From Peribacillus asahii (GTDB lineage Bacteria > Bacillota > Bacilli > Bacillales > DSM-1321): 64,000 bases of DNA. The position numbers and the translations under genes are program-made. The notes below the pieces were generated by a model. The model saw only the letters and a program-made list of their open reading frames with translations. It did not search any database and had not been told where the DNA came from. Shown in pieces: positions 35,447 to 44,445 of the stretch; position 1 is the stretch's first letter; each line of letters begins with the position of its first letter. The stretch is from the NCBI RefSeq assembly GCF_004006295.1, contig NZ_CP026095.1, positions 641,501-705,500 of the forward strand, in the 5' to 3' direction.

Positions 35447-35971
35447 ATGCAGAATAAAAGTGAACGGTATATTCCTCTTATTGTCACAGTTGGACAAGTT
35501 GTAATTTTTCCCTATTATATTGTTTGGTTGAAAGAAGTGTCTTTTAGTTATACCTTATTTGCTTGGTTATTTGCCACATTCTCTTTTGCTGCTGCATGGG
35601 GATATCGTTTTTTTCAATCTAGAGGAGAGAAACCGCGTTCTCTTATTGCATCTGTTTATGTAGCGATGGGAGTAGTGTATATAGTCGTTGGATATTGGAA
35701 GCTTCCAATTGAATATCTCCCTTATGTGGCTCTTATGACACAAATTATATTAGGCTTTTTACAAGGGTACTTTCGAGCATGGCATACTAAACAACGGTCG
35801 TATCATGTACATGCTATCAATCACTATTTAATAGTTGGAGTCATTATGATTGGACTTTCATTTATGAAAGTAGTTTCTCCTAGTATATTTCTTACTGTGT
35901 TTGGGACAATCTTATGCATGTGTGGAATGTGGGAAGTGGTGAGAGGTTTCGATTTCAAAATGATGAAATGA
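35447..35971 (+). CDS. Small integral membrane protein
   Basis: The 174-residue protein has about five to six hydrophobic helices with basic loops (RFFQSRGEKPRS, RAWHTKQRSYH). I do not recognise the family. The SD is weak (AAGGCGAAGAC), but spacing to the FAD oxidoreductase is only 12 bases, which suggests coupling and perhaps a quinone- or membrane-linked role; that is inference. Confidence 0.6.
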   Translation: MQNKSERYIPLIVTVGQVVIFPYYIVWLKEVSFSYTLFAWLFATFSFAAAWGYRFFQSRGEKPRSLIASVYVAMGVVYIVVGYWKLPIEYLPYVALMTQIILGFLQGYFRAWHTKQRSYHVHAINHYLIVGVIMIGLSFMKVVSPSIFLTVFGTILCMCGMWEVVRGFDFKMMK

Positions 35972-36106
35972 AAAACAGAACTATTAAGTGAATATGAAAA
36001 TATGGTTAAATATGTTAAGAAACGTAGAAGCTGATTCTAATATTCTAAAAATCTTGTATGATAGTCTTGTATTAACAAATAGGACAATCGAGGAGGCAAG
36101 AGAAAT

Positions 36107-36277
36107 ATGAAAAACTTGAAACAATGGTTATTGGTTTTCATGGCATCTTTCATGTTGGTAGGTATTGCCGCGGGTTGCAGTAATTCTGATAAAGAAACGG
36201 ACGAAACAAATACGGAAGAGAATCAAAATGTTGATGAAGGTACAGAGGAAGGCACAGAAACTGAAGAAGATAAATAA
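36107..36277 (+). CDS. Very small acidic lipoprotein
   Basis: The 56-residue product has a lipoprotein signal with lipobox AAGC at residues 21-24; the mature part is about 33 residues, nearly all Glu, Asp, Thr and Asn. GAGGAGG precedes the ATG at 36107 by about 10 bases. It is a single gene with a hairpin after it. It is too short for standard frame lists but has all marks of a real lipoprotein. Function unknown. Confidence 0.7.
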   Translation: MKNLKQWLLVFMASFMLVGIAAGCSNSDKETDETNTEENQNVDEGTEEGTETEEDK

Positions 36278-36283
36278 TATAGG

Positions 36284-36317
36284 AGTGAGGCTGGACTATC
36301 ATTCGTTCAGCCTCACT
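36284..36317 (+). terminator. Hairpin after the small lipoprotein gene
   Basis: AGTGAGGCTG and CAGCCTCACT form perfect 10-bp arms; the T-run is short (TTTA). Confidence 0.65.
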
Positions 36318-36408
36318 TTATAGGTTAAAAAAATAAAAACCTAATGGAAATCACGAACCTAGAATATCCCGTACTTTTAATCTGTCAATAATAATGCTGT
36401 TAATGATA

Positions 36409-37104
36409 TTAATCAAAACGATCATCGTCATCATAATCATCGAAATCATCCTCGATTTCGGCCTTAACTAGCTTGAAGCTACTATTCAATTTAAGCTCCA
36501 CTGGAACCCCTTTTAAACTGCCGCGATAGCCATCACGATCTAACACGTATCCACTTGTCTTTTGGAATGTTTTCTTTTTTCCTTTAAAATGGACGGTCAT
36601 TTTCTGTTTGCTATCGGAAACAATGGTAGCGGAATATTCAATCGTTCGTTCTGTTTCGATTTCGCGAGCGGTTTTGTTCGATACTTCCATCTCAACGAGA
36701 ACGCCTTTTTTTAATCGAATTGAATCATCATCAATTTCTGTGTTTTTATTAATTTTGTATGTGGCAGTTCCCCCGAAAGGAAAGGATACTTTAATGCTAT
36801 TTTTGTTATAAGAAACAACCTTCCCTTGGACTTCACGAGTGTTAGAGGACACTTGTTGAATTTGTACCTCATCGATTGTTGTGCTTTCATTCGCAATGGC
36901 TTCGATTGTTTTGTGAACATTGACTTGATTTTCATTTACTTTAACTAAATTGCCTGTTTCATCCACAGATTGAACATTGGCGAAGAAGTCTTGTGAAGAT
37001 ACTGTTTGTTCCTTAGCTGATTCTACTCCTGCTACTCCTCCTGCTACGCCCACTCCAGCCATTAGAGCTGTTCCAATGAGGATTTTCTTCCATTTATTTT
37101 TCAT
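36409..37104 (-). CDS. Secreted protein of unknown function with acidic tail
   Basis: The 231-residue protein begins with a signal-like segment (MKNKWKKILIGTALMAGVGVAGGVAG). The mature part is rich in beta-type sequence with two similar modules (VQGKVVSYNKNSIKVSFPFGG and later SATIVSDSKQKMTVHF, each an OB-like strand-turn pattern) and ends in a run of Asp with DDFDDYDDDD. AAAGGAGAG precedes the ATG. The acidic tail may bind cations. Family not recognised. Confidence 0.7.
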   Translation of the reverse strand: MKNKWKKILIGTALMAGVGVAGGVAGVESAKEQTVSSQDFFANVQSVDETGNLVKVNENQVNVHKTIEAIANESTTIDEVQIQQVSSNTREVQGKVVSYNKNSIKVSFPFGGTATYKINKNTEIDDDSIRLKKGVLVEMEVSNKTAREIETERTIEYSATIVSDSKQKMTVHFKGKKKTFQKTSGYVLDRDGYRGSLKGVPVELKLNSSFKLVKAEIEDDFDDYDDDDRFD

Positions 37105-37377
37105 GCTTAACTCTCCTTTTTCTATTTGATGGTTCTATCATAGACAAGAATTATTAAGTGAATATGAGATAATTATTAGAATTTGATGAGAAGTACGAGA
37201 AGCAGTCAGTAAGGGGTGAAGCTAGCGATAGTACGGAGCTTTATGATGTCTAAGCAGAGCCGAGGGAATGTAGATTAAGTATGTACTCATAGCAATTCCG
37301 ACATGTGTAGTGAAATTAGGCATATATTGAAATAGATGCGAACCTTCGAGGAAAATACGAACACCGGGAGGTACAAT
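37105..37377. other. Intergenic region without a recognised gene
   Basis: Between divergent genes. The 15-mer ATTAAGTGAATATGA at 37151-37165 also occurs at 35984-35998. The stretch 37190-37330 is richer in G and A than its surroundings and hints at a structured-RNA or mobile-element remnant, but I find no motif that proves it. Confidence 0.3.
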
Positions 37378-38565
37378 ATGGACGTTTTTGTAAGGCGGGG
37401 TGACTCCTTATGGTATTACAGTCAATTGTTCAAAATACCTATTCGTCTTATTCAAGACTCCAATGGAACGCAAGCTAATATGCTTTCGATTGGTCAACGA
37501 GTGAAGATTCCAGGCTTTACTGCGATAAATTATCGGATAAAGCAAGGCGATTCTTTATGGAGTATTGCAACGAACCGAAATCTTCCATTAGATGCCCTAT
37601 ACCTTGTGAACCCGTCTATTAATCCGAATGCGCTGAACATCGGTCAGATCATTAAGGTTCCGCTGCGTATTACCTGGAGACTTGTGCGAGGAGAGCAAAG
37701 CTATTCTTATGAAACATTGAGGGATGATATAAGGAGATTATCCAGCGTTTATCCGTTTATTCAAACATCCCCCATTGGGAATTCGGTACTTGGTAGAAAT
37801 ATCTCTGAAATTTTAATCGGAAAAGGCAATAAGCGAGTGCATTATAATGGGGCGTTTCATGCCAATGAATGGATTACAACACCGGTTATTATGACTTTTA
37901 TTAATGATTATTTGCTGGCGTTAACGAATATGAATACGATTCGTGGTGTACAGATGCTGCCTTTATATCAGCAATCTACATTATCGATTGTTCCGATGGT
38001 CAATCCTGATGGAGTAAACCTCGTTTTACAAGGTCCACCGTCTACTGAGCCTTATAGAAGCAATGTTATACAATGGAATAGAGGGAGTATGGATTTTTCA
38101 GGATGGAAAGCGAATATTCGGGGTGTCGATTTAAATGACCAATTTCCGGCTAAATGGGAATTGGAAAAGGCGCGTAATCCTGATAAGCCAGGACCGAGAG
38201 ATTATTCTGGTGAAAGACCACTTACAGAGCCGGAAGCTGTTGCGATGGCGGATTTGACCAGGAGGAGAGATTTTAGCAGAGTGTTAGCGTTCCATACCCA
38301 AGGCCAAGTGATTTACTGGGGGTTTGACAATTTGGAGCCTCCTGAATCGGAAGTTATGGTAAATGAGTTTAGTCGAGTGAGCGGGTATGAACCTGTTCAA
38401 ACAATCGAAAGTTATGCTGGATATAAAGATTGGTTTATCCAGGATTGGAGAAGACCGGGGTTTACAGTGGAATTAGGACAGGGAACGAATCCGCTTCCAT
38501 TATCACAGTTTCAAGAAATTTATCAAGAATCACTCGGCATATTCTTAGCAGGGTTGTATATGTGA
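37378..38565 (+). CDS. LysM-M14 peptidoglycan peptidase (gamma-D-glutamyl-diaminopimelate type)
   Basis: The product is about 395 residues. Two LysM modules (about residues 1-45 and 48-95) bind peptidoglycan; a zinc carboxypeptidase M14 domain follows, with the ligand pair in FHANEW, a third ligand in AFHTQGQ and the catalytic Glu in FTVELGQGTNPL. This layout is that of Bacillus endopeptidase I and B. subtilis YqgT, which cut the gamma-D-Glu-mDAP bond. No signal peptide is seen. The ATG at 37378 follows GGGAGGT with 5 bases of spacing; a longer frame starting at 37336 includes the SD. Confidence 0.88.
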   Translation: MDVFVRRGDSLWYYSQLFKIPIRLIQDSNGTQANMLSIGQRVKIPGFTAINYRIKQGDSLWSIATNRNLPLDALYLVNPSINPNALNIGQIIKVPLRITWRLVRGEQSYSYETLRDDIRRLSSVYPFIQTSPIGNSVLGRNISEILIGKGNKRVHYNGAFHANEWITTPVIMTFINDYLLALTNMNTIRGVQMLPLYQQSTLSIVPMVNPDGVNLVLQGPPSTEPYRSNVIQWNRGSMDFSGWKANIRGVDLNDQFPAKWELEKARNPDKPGPRDYSGERPLTEPEAVAMADLTRRRDFSRVLAFHTQGQVIYWGFDNLEPPESEVMVNEFSRVSGYEPVQTIESYAGYKDWFIQDWRRPGFTVELGQGTNPLPLSQFQEIYQESLGIFLAGLYM

Positions 38566-38580
38566 TTCACCTGCAATGCT

Positions 38581-38615
38581 AGAAAAGCTCATCCAAACGG
38601 ATGGGCTTTTCTAAT
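38581..38615 (+). terminator. Terminator of the M14 peptidase gene
   Basis: AGAAAAGCTCATCC-AAAC-GGATGGGCTTTTCT stem with a built-in T-rich end. Confidence 0.85.
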
Positions 38616-38673
38616 GATTAACAATGATTCCAATAATATAACTGCTTAGATTAAAATCAGAATATTTAAAGCA

Positions 38674-38702
38674 TTGACTCAAATTAAAGTTATTCATATA
38701 AT
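38674..38702 (+). promoter_or_regulatory. Sigma-A promoter of the amt operon
   Basis: TTGACT (38674-38679), 17-bp spacer, TATAAT (38697-38702): near-perfect sigma-A promoter, 41 bases before the first start codon. It shows that the open frame beginning at 38674 cannot use that codon as its start. Confidence 0.85.
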
Positions 38703-38742
38703 ATTATATATAACATCTAATGTCAGGAGATGTAACAAAATC

Positions 38743-39150
38743 ATGTTAATTTTGGATGAGCTATATAATACTGTTGTTTTTGAGGTTTCATCAGATGAAT
38801 TAATTCGAATTTTAAAAGAGGTCAAGAATAAAAAAGAAATAGACATTGATTTGCTTAAATATAAAATCCATATGTTTGAGAAGAAAAAAAGAATTGAAGA
38901 AGCTTATTATCAATCTTTATCCACGTTTCGAAAGATTTTTACTGGACGTCCGCCTGGCCATCATCAAGCAGTTGAATACTTAGTGAATGTAAAAGAACGA
39001 TTTAATGAGATTGAAATGATTAAGCAGAACATTATTACATTAAATAGCATTCTTTCTTTATTGGAAGCAGAACCGAATAAACAGGAAATAGTCTTATCGC
39101 CTAGTTTGATAGAAGAAATAAGAAAGTGGCAAGAAACGGAGGGCAACTAG
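38743..39150 (+). CDS. Helical protein encoded with the ammonium transporter
   Basis: The 135-residue soluble protein is rich in charged residues and predicted helical, with coiled-coil-like stretches (LIRILKEVKNKKEIDID, MFEKKKRIEEAYYQ, and FNEIEMIKQNIITLNSILSLL). The ATG at 38743 follows AGGAGATG at a long spacing of 13. It ends 2 bases before amt, whose SD lies inside it, so the two are coupled. A GlnK/PII protein is usual beside amt; this is not one (no PII T-loop), and I do not recognise it. Confidence 0.65.
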   Translation: MLILDELYNTVVFEVSSDELIRILKEVKNKKEIDIDLLKYKIHMFEKKKRIEEAYYQSLSTFRKIFTGRPPGHHQAVEYLVNVKERFNEIEMIKQNIITLNSILSLLEAEPNKQEIVLSPSLIEEIRKWQETEGN

Positions 39151-39152
39151 AG

Positions 39153-40454
39153 ATGACACTGGAAACTTTGAGTTCAGGTTTAGACACAATTTGGGTAGTG
39201 TTAACAGCAGCGATGATTCTGTTGATGGAGGGGGGCTTTGCTCTACTAGAGGCAGGTTTTGTTCGATCCAAGAATAGCGTGAATATTATTATGAAAGTGT
39301 TCGCTGATATTACGATTGGTACACTTTGCTATTTTTTAATTGGTTTTGGTTTGATGTACGGGGCTAATTTTTTAGGTATTGTGGGAACGAGCGGCTTTTT
39401 ATTAAAAGGAGATTTATCACATTTAGATTTAAATATTTCAATAGATGCATTTTGGCTATTTCAGGGAGCTTTTGTTATTGCGGTAATTTCTATTGTATCA
39501 GGAGCTGTTGCAGAAAGAATTAACTTCCGGGCCTACCTTTTATATGTCGTTCTCATGACGGCCTTTATTTATCCGATTGCTGGTCATTGGGTTTGGGGGG
39601 GAGGTTGGTTAAGTGAGTTAGGGATGCAGGATTTTGCCGGATCTGCGGTCATCCATGCGCTAGGTGGTTTTGCTGCATTGGCAGCAGCAATCCTAATCGG
39701 TCCGCGAAAAGGAAAATTCTCTGAATTCGGTTCTAGTTCTATTGCTTTACCTAGTAATCTACCGTTAGTATCGGTCGGCGCATTTTTATTATGGTTCGGG
39801 TGGTTTGGTTTTAATGCTGGAAGTACATTACAAGCTACGGATGCACGTATTGGGCATATTGCTATTGTGACGATGCTTTCTGCTGCATCAGGAGGAGCTG
39901 TCACTCTTCTTTATACATTATTTCGTTATGGACGTTCAGATGCACCATCTGTTATTAACGGTTCTTTAGCCGGTTTGGTTGGGATAACGGCTGGATGTGC
40001 CTTTGTAAATGATTATGCAGCTATTATCATCGGTACTGTTTCGGGGTTATTTATGATGGCTGCAACGAATTGGTTAGAAGCAAGAAGAATTGATGACCCT
40101 GTAGGTGCATTTCCTGTACATGCAGTATCAGGGATTTGGGGTACGATAGCGGTAGGTTTATTTGCTACTGAAGGTGGCCTTTTTACAGATGGTAGTTGGC
40201 ACTTGTTAGGGGTTCAAATTCTAGGATTAACAGTGTTGTGTACCTGGGGATTTTTATTAACATGGATTGCTTTTAAAACCATTAATATTTGGATTCCAAT
40301 TCGCTCTACAGATGAAGAGGAAGAGGTAGGATTGGATATTAGTTACCATGGTATACGCGCGACACATGCAGCTAATGAATTTATTCGAATAGAAGATTAT
40401 TCTTATCGAGTTGATGTAAAAGAGATGCAAGATTTGAATGAGAGATATAAATGA
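39153..40454 (+). CDS. amt: Ammonium transporter (Amt/NrgA family)
   Basis: The product is about 433 residues with eleven predicted membrane helices. Family features include MEGGFALLEAGFVRSKNS, the paired pore histidines in AVIHALGG and GAFPVHAVSGIWG, and WFGWFGFNAGS. It imports ammonia/ammonium. The ATG at 39153 follows GGAGGGCAACTAGAG; the upstream extension overlaps the preceding gene. The C-terminal cytoplasmic tail is longer than in many Amt proteins and acidic (TDEEEEVGLDISYHG). Confidence 0.94.
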   Translation: MTLETLSSGLDTIWVVLTAAMILLMEGGFALLEAGFVRSKNSVNIIMKVFADITIGTLCYFLIGFGLMYGANFLGIVGTSGFLLKGDLSHLDLNISIDAFWLFQGAFVIAVISIVSGAVAERINFRAYLLYVVLMTAFIYPIAGHWVWGGGWLSELGMQDFAGSAVIHALGGFAALAAAILIGPRKGKFSEFGSSSIALPSNLPLVSVGAFLLWFGWFGFNAGSTLQATDARIGHIAIVTMLSAASGGAVTLLYTLFRYGRSDAPSVINGSLAGLVGITAGCAFVNDYAAIIIGTVSGLFMMAATNWLEARRIDDPVGAFPVHAVSGIWGTIAVGLFATEGGLFTDGSWHLLGVQILGLTVLCTWGFLLTWIAFKTINIWIPIRSTDEEEEVGLDISYHGIRATHAANEFIRIEDYSYRVDVKEMQDLNERYK

Positions 40455-40466
40455 TGCTTGAATGAG

Positions 40467-40517
40467 CCTCTAATGATTGATAGTTTGACATCTGTTAATC
40501 ATTAGGGGTCTGTTTTT
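40467..40517 (+). terminator. Terminator of amt
   Basis: CCTCTAATGATT (40467-40478) and AATCATTAGGGG (40496-40507) pair, followed by TCTGTTTTTT. Confidence 0.85.
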
Positions 40518-40733
40518 TGGCAAAAATTTATTTTACATATAGGATAAGTAGGATATATACTTATCTGAAATAAACTATTATAATAGACAGGAAAGTTTTA
40601 TTAGAAAAGTGATTGATGTAGCAGCGGCATTTTTCCGGAAAAATATGTTGCTGTATTCTTAAATATAGTAAACTGAATAAAAAGGTAAGGTTAACTATCA
40701 GATGGTTGATAGAGATGAGGTAGAACTATTTCT

Positions 40734-42056
40734 ATGAAAAGTGCAAAACTAAAATCGATAATTGTATATTCTATCCTTTTATTGTTATTATTCATCATGC
40801 TGAATATGTTTACTTCGATATTAAGTATTAAAAAGTCAGCTGAAAAATCCAGTGCTAACCAAATGCTGGAAGTCGCGAAGTCTATAGCCGATCATTTGGA
40901 TGTAGATACATATAAGCGTTTTCTTGAAAATCCGGTAAAAAAACAGGAGTATTCGGAAATCAAACATTATTTAGAGGATGCCAGAAAGAAAACGGGAGCT
41001 TTGCATGTATATACACTTGATATTGATAATCCTAAAATATCTAGAGTTATGATTGCAGCGATGCCTAATAACATAGAGTTTCCGATTGGGGGAGTGTGCA
41101 CGGTCCCGGAAAAGCAGGTTAAAATGGCTTATGAAGGACGTACGTTTTATACGAGCATTTTAGAAGATCCCGAATATGGGGAGTATTTAACGGTTGGAGC
41201 TCCAATAAAGGATGACAAAGATAAAATTATTGGTTACTTAGCCATCGATATTAGTGCAGAAGAAATCAATAATATTAGTGGTAAGGTTGTAAAAAGCAGC
41301 ATGTCAGTCTTCGTTTTTAATGGATTGTTTGTCGTTATACTGCTCATCGCGTTTTTAATTATGCATCGATGGTATCAAAATGAATTACAAACAAAAGTAG
41401 GAGATACAGAGGAGACGTATCATTGGGAATTTCAATCATTACTTGCTTCTGTACGTTCTTTACGGCATGATTTTTCCAACCATGTTCAAGTTATCCATGG
41501 CCTTCTTAAGTTAGGAGAATCTGAAAAGGCATTAGACTATATAAGTGCTCTTTCTAAAGAAATTCACTCGATTACTTCTATGAACCTAAATGTGAATAAT
41601 CCTGGATTATCTGTGCTTTTGGAAGTGAAAAGACTAGCTGCTCAAAATTATAATATTGAGACGGAATTTGAGATAGCAGATGACTCATTTGATAGGATTA
41701 AGACAACGGATTTAATTAAACTATTATCCAATGTGATTGATAATGCGATTGAAGCAACAAATGAGCTTCCTGAGAATGAACGATTTATGCATGTTGCGTG
41801 TAGAGTATGCGACTCTAAATATGTATTTGAAGTAAGTAACACAGGGCCGATGATTACGGATAAAAATCGAGAGAAGATCTTTAAAAGCGGTTTTTCGACG
41901 AAAAAGGTACAAGAGGGAAAAGTAAGAGGGCAAGGATTATTTATCGTGAAAGAATTAGTAACGGAATATCGTGGGGATATTTCTATTCAATCTAGTATGA
42001 ATGAAACAACGGTTACACTTAGAATTCCGATTCCTAGAAATGGTGAGTCGAGTTAA
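40734..42056 (+). CDS. Orphan membrane sensor histidine kinase, SpoOB-type dimerisation domain
   Basis: The 440-residue kinase has one N-terminal helix (about residues 10-30), an extracytoplasmic region to about residue 185 with PAS/Cache-like features (IGYLAIDISAEEI), a second helix (about 190-212) and a cytoplasmic kinase core. The phosphoacceptor lies in SLRHDFSNHVQVIHG, the SpoOB_a/DcuS/CitA style. The HATPase has NVIDNAIEAT and GQGLFIVKELV. No response regulator gene is adjacent on either side. Confidence 0.88.
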   Translation: MKSAKLKSIIVYSILLLLLFIMLNMFTSILSIKKSAEKSSANQMLEVAKSIADHLDVDTYKRFLENPVKKQEYSEIKHYLEDARKKTGALHVYTLDIDNPKISRVMIAAMPNNIEFPIGGVCTVPEKQVKMAYEGRTFYTSILEDPEYGEYLTVGAPIKDDKDKIIGYLAIDISAEEINNISGKVVKSSMSVFVFNGLFVVILLIAFLIMHRWYQNELQTKVGDTEETYHWEFQSLLASVRSLRHDFSNHVQVIHGLLKLGESEKALDYISALSKEIHSITSMNLNVNNPGLSVLLEVKRLAAQNYNIETEFEIADDSFDRIKTTDLIKLLSNVIDNAIEATNELPENERFMHVACRVCDSKYVFEVSNTGPMITDKNREKIFKSGFSTKKVQEGKVRGQGLFIVKELVTEYRGDISIQSSMNETTVTLRIPIPRNGESS

Positions 42057-42086
42057 AGGTAGAGTATCGTATAGCACAAGGAATAT

Positions 42087-42150
42087 AAGCACCTCGCAAT
42101 GGGAAAGTTTTGATTGTGTCAAAACTCTTTCATTGCGAGGTGCTTTTTTT
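42087..42150 (+). terminator. Long terminator of the orphan kinase gene
   Basis: Arms of about 27 bp (AAGCACCTCGCAATGgGAAAGTTTTGA type, one mismatch) are followed by TTTTTTT. Confidence 0.92.
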
Positions 42151-42209
42151 ATAAGGCTCCGTTATAGGACGTTGTTGAGCCAAACCTTTCATAAAAAAAG
42201 AAAAGTTTT

Positions 42210-42237
42210 TGAAACCTTTTTTTTTCACCTCCGTATA
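42210..42237 (+). promoter_or_regulatory. ECF-sigma promoter (SigW/SigM type) of the terD operon
   Basis: TGAAAC (42210-42215), exactly 16 bp including a T-run, CGTATA (42232-42237): perfect match to the Bacillus ECF consensus. It is 205 bases ahead of the first TerD gene. The related B. subtilis yceCDEFGHI operon belongs to the SigW regulon. Confidence 0.85.
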
Positions 42238-42442
42238 TAGTTATGAAGATGCAAGGCAGCATGAATTTTTCGATGAAATAGGTTAATAAATTGGAAAATA
42301 ACAGAGCGGAAAAGTACTTTTGAAAATGTACTTTTATAAGTACTTTTCGTTGCAGGCCTATGAATTGGATGTTATGATTGTTCCGAGTTCACGCTAGCGT
42401 GAATGGTTGCGCATCCTAAATATGTAAGGAGTTGAGTGGCTA

Positions 42443-43060
42443 GTGAGTATTAATCTACAAAAAGGTCAACGTATTGATTTAACTAAAGGAAATGCTGGTT
42501 TAAATCAAATTATGGTTGGTTTAGGCTGGGACCCTGTGAATCAATCTTCTCCTAAAGGTGGAGGTCTGTTTGGCGGGCTTTTTGGAGGCGGTGCAAAAAC
42601 AGTGAATATCGATTGTGACGCGTCTGTTATTTTGCTGCAAAATGATCGAATCGTAAATAAAGGAGATTTGGTTTATTTCGGGAATAAAACAAGCAGCTGC
42701 GGCTCTGTTCGTCATTCTGGAGATAATCTTACAGGCGACGGCAGCGGAGATGATGAAGTTATTATGATTGACTTGAAATCTGTTCCAGATCGCTATAATA
42801 AGCTTGTTTTTGTCGTGAATATTTATGATTGCGAAGGAAGAAAACAAGATTTTGGCATGATTCAAAACGCTTTTATTCGCATTGTTAATCCACAAACGAA
42901 ACAGGAATTAACTCGCTTTAACTTAACGGATAGCTACGGCGGGTTAACGACTTTAGTGACGGGTGAAATTTATCGCCATAACGGTGAATGGAAGTTTAAT
43001 GCGATTGGTGACGGGACAAAGGACCGTAATCTGTCAGAAGTTGTCGCGCGATATACTTGA
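42443..43060 (+). CDS. TerD family stress protein with Gly/Phe insert
   Basis: The 205-residue protein opens LQKGQRIDLTKGN and keeps GLGWD, RHSGDNLTGDGSGDDE and the C-terminal [11 protein letters not shown] of TerD calcium-binding domains. Unlike its two neighbours it has an insert GGGLFGGLFGGG (about residues 39-50) and NIDCDASVILL in place of FDLD, so the second metal site may be changed. The GTG at 42443 follows AAGGAG. It is the first gene of the terD-terD-terD-terC group. Confidence 0.9.
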   Translation: MSINLQKGQRIDLTKGNAGLNQIMVGLGWDPVNQSSPKGGGLFGGLFGGGAKTVNIDCDASVILLQNDRIVNKGDLVYFGNKTSSCGSVRHSGDNLTGDGSGDDEVIMIDLKSVPDRYNKLVFVVNIYDCEGRKQDFGMIQNAFIRIVNPQTKQELTRFNLTDSYGGLTTLVTGEIYRHNGEWKFNAIGDGTKDRNLSEVVARYT

Positions 43061-43137
43061 TTACATAAATCTATTACAGCTTAAGGGTAGAATAAAATTG
43101 TCTTTCAATATTATTAACATTTAGGAGGTCATTTAAT

Positions 43138-43722
43138 ATGGCAGTAGTTTCTTTACAAAAAGGTCAAAAAGTTGATTTAACAAAATCAAACCCTGGTATT
43201 TCTAAAGTTCTAGTTGGTTTAGGTTGGGATACAAATAAATATGATGGTGGACAAGATTTCGATTTAGATACTTCTATCTTCTTATTGGATGCAACTGGTA
43301 AAGTAAAAGGCCCAGAAGACTTTGTATTCTATAATAATACAACAGGCGGAAATGGATCCGTTGTTCATGCGGGAGATAACTTAACTGGAGCAGGTGAAGG
43401 TGACGATGAGCAAGTGAAGGTAGCGATTAAAGATGTTCCAGCTCATATCGAGAAAATTGCTTTTACTGTTACGATTCATGATGCAGAAGCTCGTAATCAA
43501 AACTTCGGTATGGTATCAAATGCGTTCATTCGTATTGTAAATGAAGATACAAATGAAGAACTTATTCGCTATGATCTTGGAGAAGACTTCAGCATTGAAA
43601 CAGCTATCGTTGTCGGAGAATTATACCGTCATAACGGCGAGTGGAAATTCAATGCAATTGGCTCAGGCTACCAAGGCGGTTTAGCTTCTCTATGTAATGA
43701 TTTTGGATTACAGGTAGGGTAA
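43138..43722 (+). CDS. TerD family stress protein (YceD-like)
   Basis: The 194-residue protein is a canonical TerD domain: [44 protein letters not shown] and a C-terminal [14 protein letters not shown]. The double Asp clusters bind calcium in studied homologues. TAGGAGGTC precedes the ATG. TerD proteins act in general stress tolerance (tellurite, phage, envelope or metal stress); the mechanism is not settled. Confidence 0.93.
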   Translation: MAVVSLQKGQKVDLTKSNPGISKVLVGLGWDTNKYDGGQDFDLDTSIFLLDATGKVKGPEDFVFYNNTTGGNGSVVHAGDNLTGAGEGDDEQVKVAIKDVPAHIEKIAFTVTIHDAEARNQNFGMVSNAFIRIVNEDTNEELIRYDLGEDFSIETAIVVGELYRHNGEWKFNAIGSGYQGGLASLCNDFGLQVG

Positions 43723-43729
43723 TGAATGG

Positions 43730-43760
43730 AGGAACAATGAGCATCGCACTCATTGTTCCT
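43730..43760 (+). other. Intercistronic hairpin
   Basis: AGGAACAATGAG and complement, 12-bp perfect arms, between the second and third TerD genes. No T-run follows, so it may stabilise or attenuate the message rather than end it. Confidence 0.6.
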
Positions 43761-43809
43761 TAGTTATGATTTTTCAAAACTATATTATCAGGATAGGGGA
43801 GTATAAATC

Positions 43810-44388
43810 ATGGCTATTCAGTTAAGTAAAGGCCAGCGAATTGATTTAACAAAAAACGATCCAACATTACAAAATATCGTGATTGGCTTAGGCTGGGATG
43901 TTAAACAGTTTGATGGAGGTCAAGCATACGACCTTGATGCTTCGGCTTTTTTATTAAATGCAGCAGGAAAGTGCCGCAATGAATATGACTTTATTTTCTA
44001 CAACAATTTACAAAGTTCGGATGGTTCTGTCATTCATACAGGTGATAATAGAACAGGTGAAGGCGATGGAGACGACGAGCAGCTGAAGATTGATTTGGCG
44101 AAAGTACCGAATGATGTAGAGAAAGTAGCGATTGCGGTTACGATTCATGAGGCAGAGGTTCGTTCGCAAAACTTTGGGCAAGTGTCTAATGCATTTGTTA
44201 GACTTGTGAATGAAGACACAAACGAGGAAGTGCTTCGCTTCGATTTAGGCGAAGATTTTAGCATTGAAACAGCTGTTGTATTTTGTGAGATTTATAGAAA
44301 CAAAGGTGAGTGGAAGTTCAGTGCAGTTGGCGCGGGCTACCAAGGCGGACTGCAAGCATTAGTAAATGCATACGGATTAGATGCATAA
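43810..44388 (+). CDS. TerD family stress protein (YceE-like)
   Basis: The 192-residue TerD domain has GLGWDVKQFDGGQAYDLDASAFLL, SDGSVIHTGDNRTGEGDGDDE and C-terminal YQGGLQALVNAYGL. It is closer to the second gene than to the first, and all three probably arose by duplication. Its position before TerC matches B. subtilis yceE-yceF. Confidence 0.93.
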   Translation: MAIQLSKGQRIDLTKNDPTLQNIVIGLGWDVKQFDGGQAYDLDASAFLLNAAGKCRNEYDFIFYNNLQSSDGSVIHTGDNRTGEGDGDDEQLKIDLAKVPNDVEKVAIAVTIHEAEVRSQNFGQVSNAFVRLVNEDTNEEVLRFDLGEDFSIETAVVFCEIYRNKGEWKFSAVGAGYQGGLQALVNAYGLDA

Positions 44389-44445
44389 GTATTCTTATTT
44401 ATATAGGGAGTAATCCCATTTCATTTTTTACGGAGGTTATTTCCT

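Noticed and set aside
37190..37330. Possible second group II intron or insertion-sequence remnant
   Set aside because: Base composition is suggestive, but no intron core motif, reverse-transcriptase frame or inverted ends could be recognised.
40619..40657. Imperfect hairpin around TTCCGGAA upstream of the orphan kinase
   Set aside because: Arms have many mismatches and no T-run; not enough to call an attenuator or operator.
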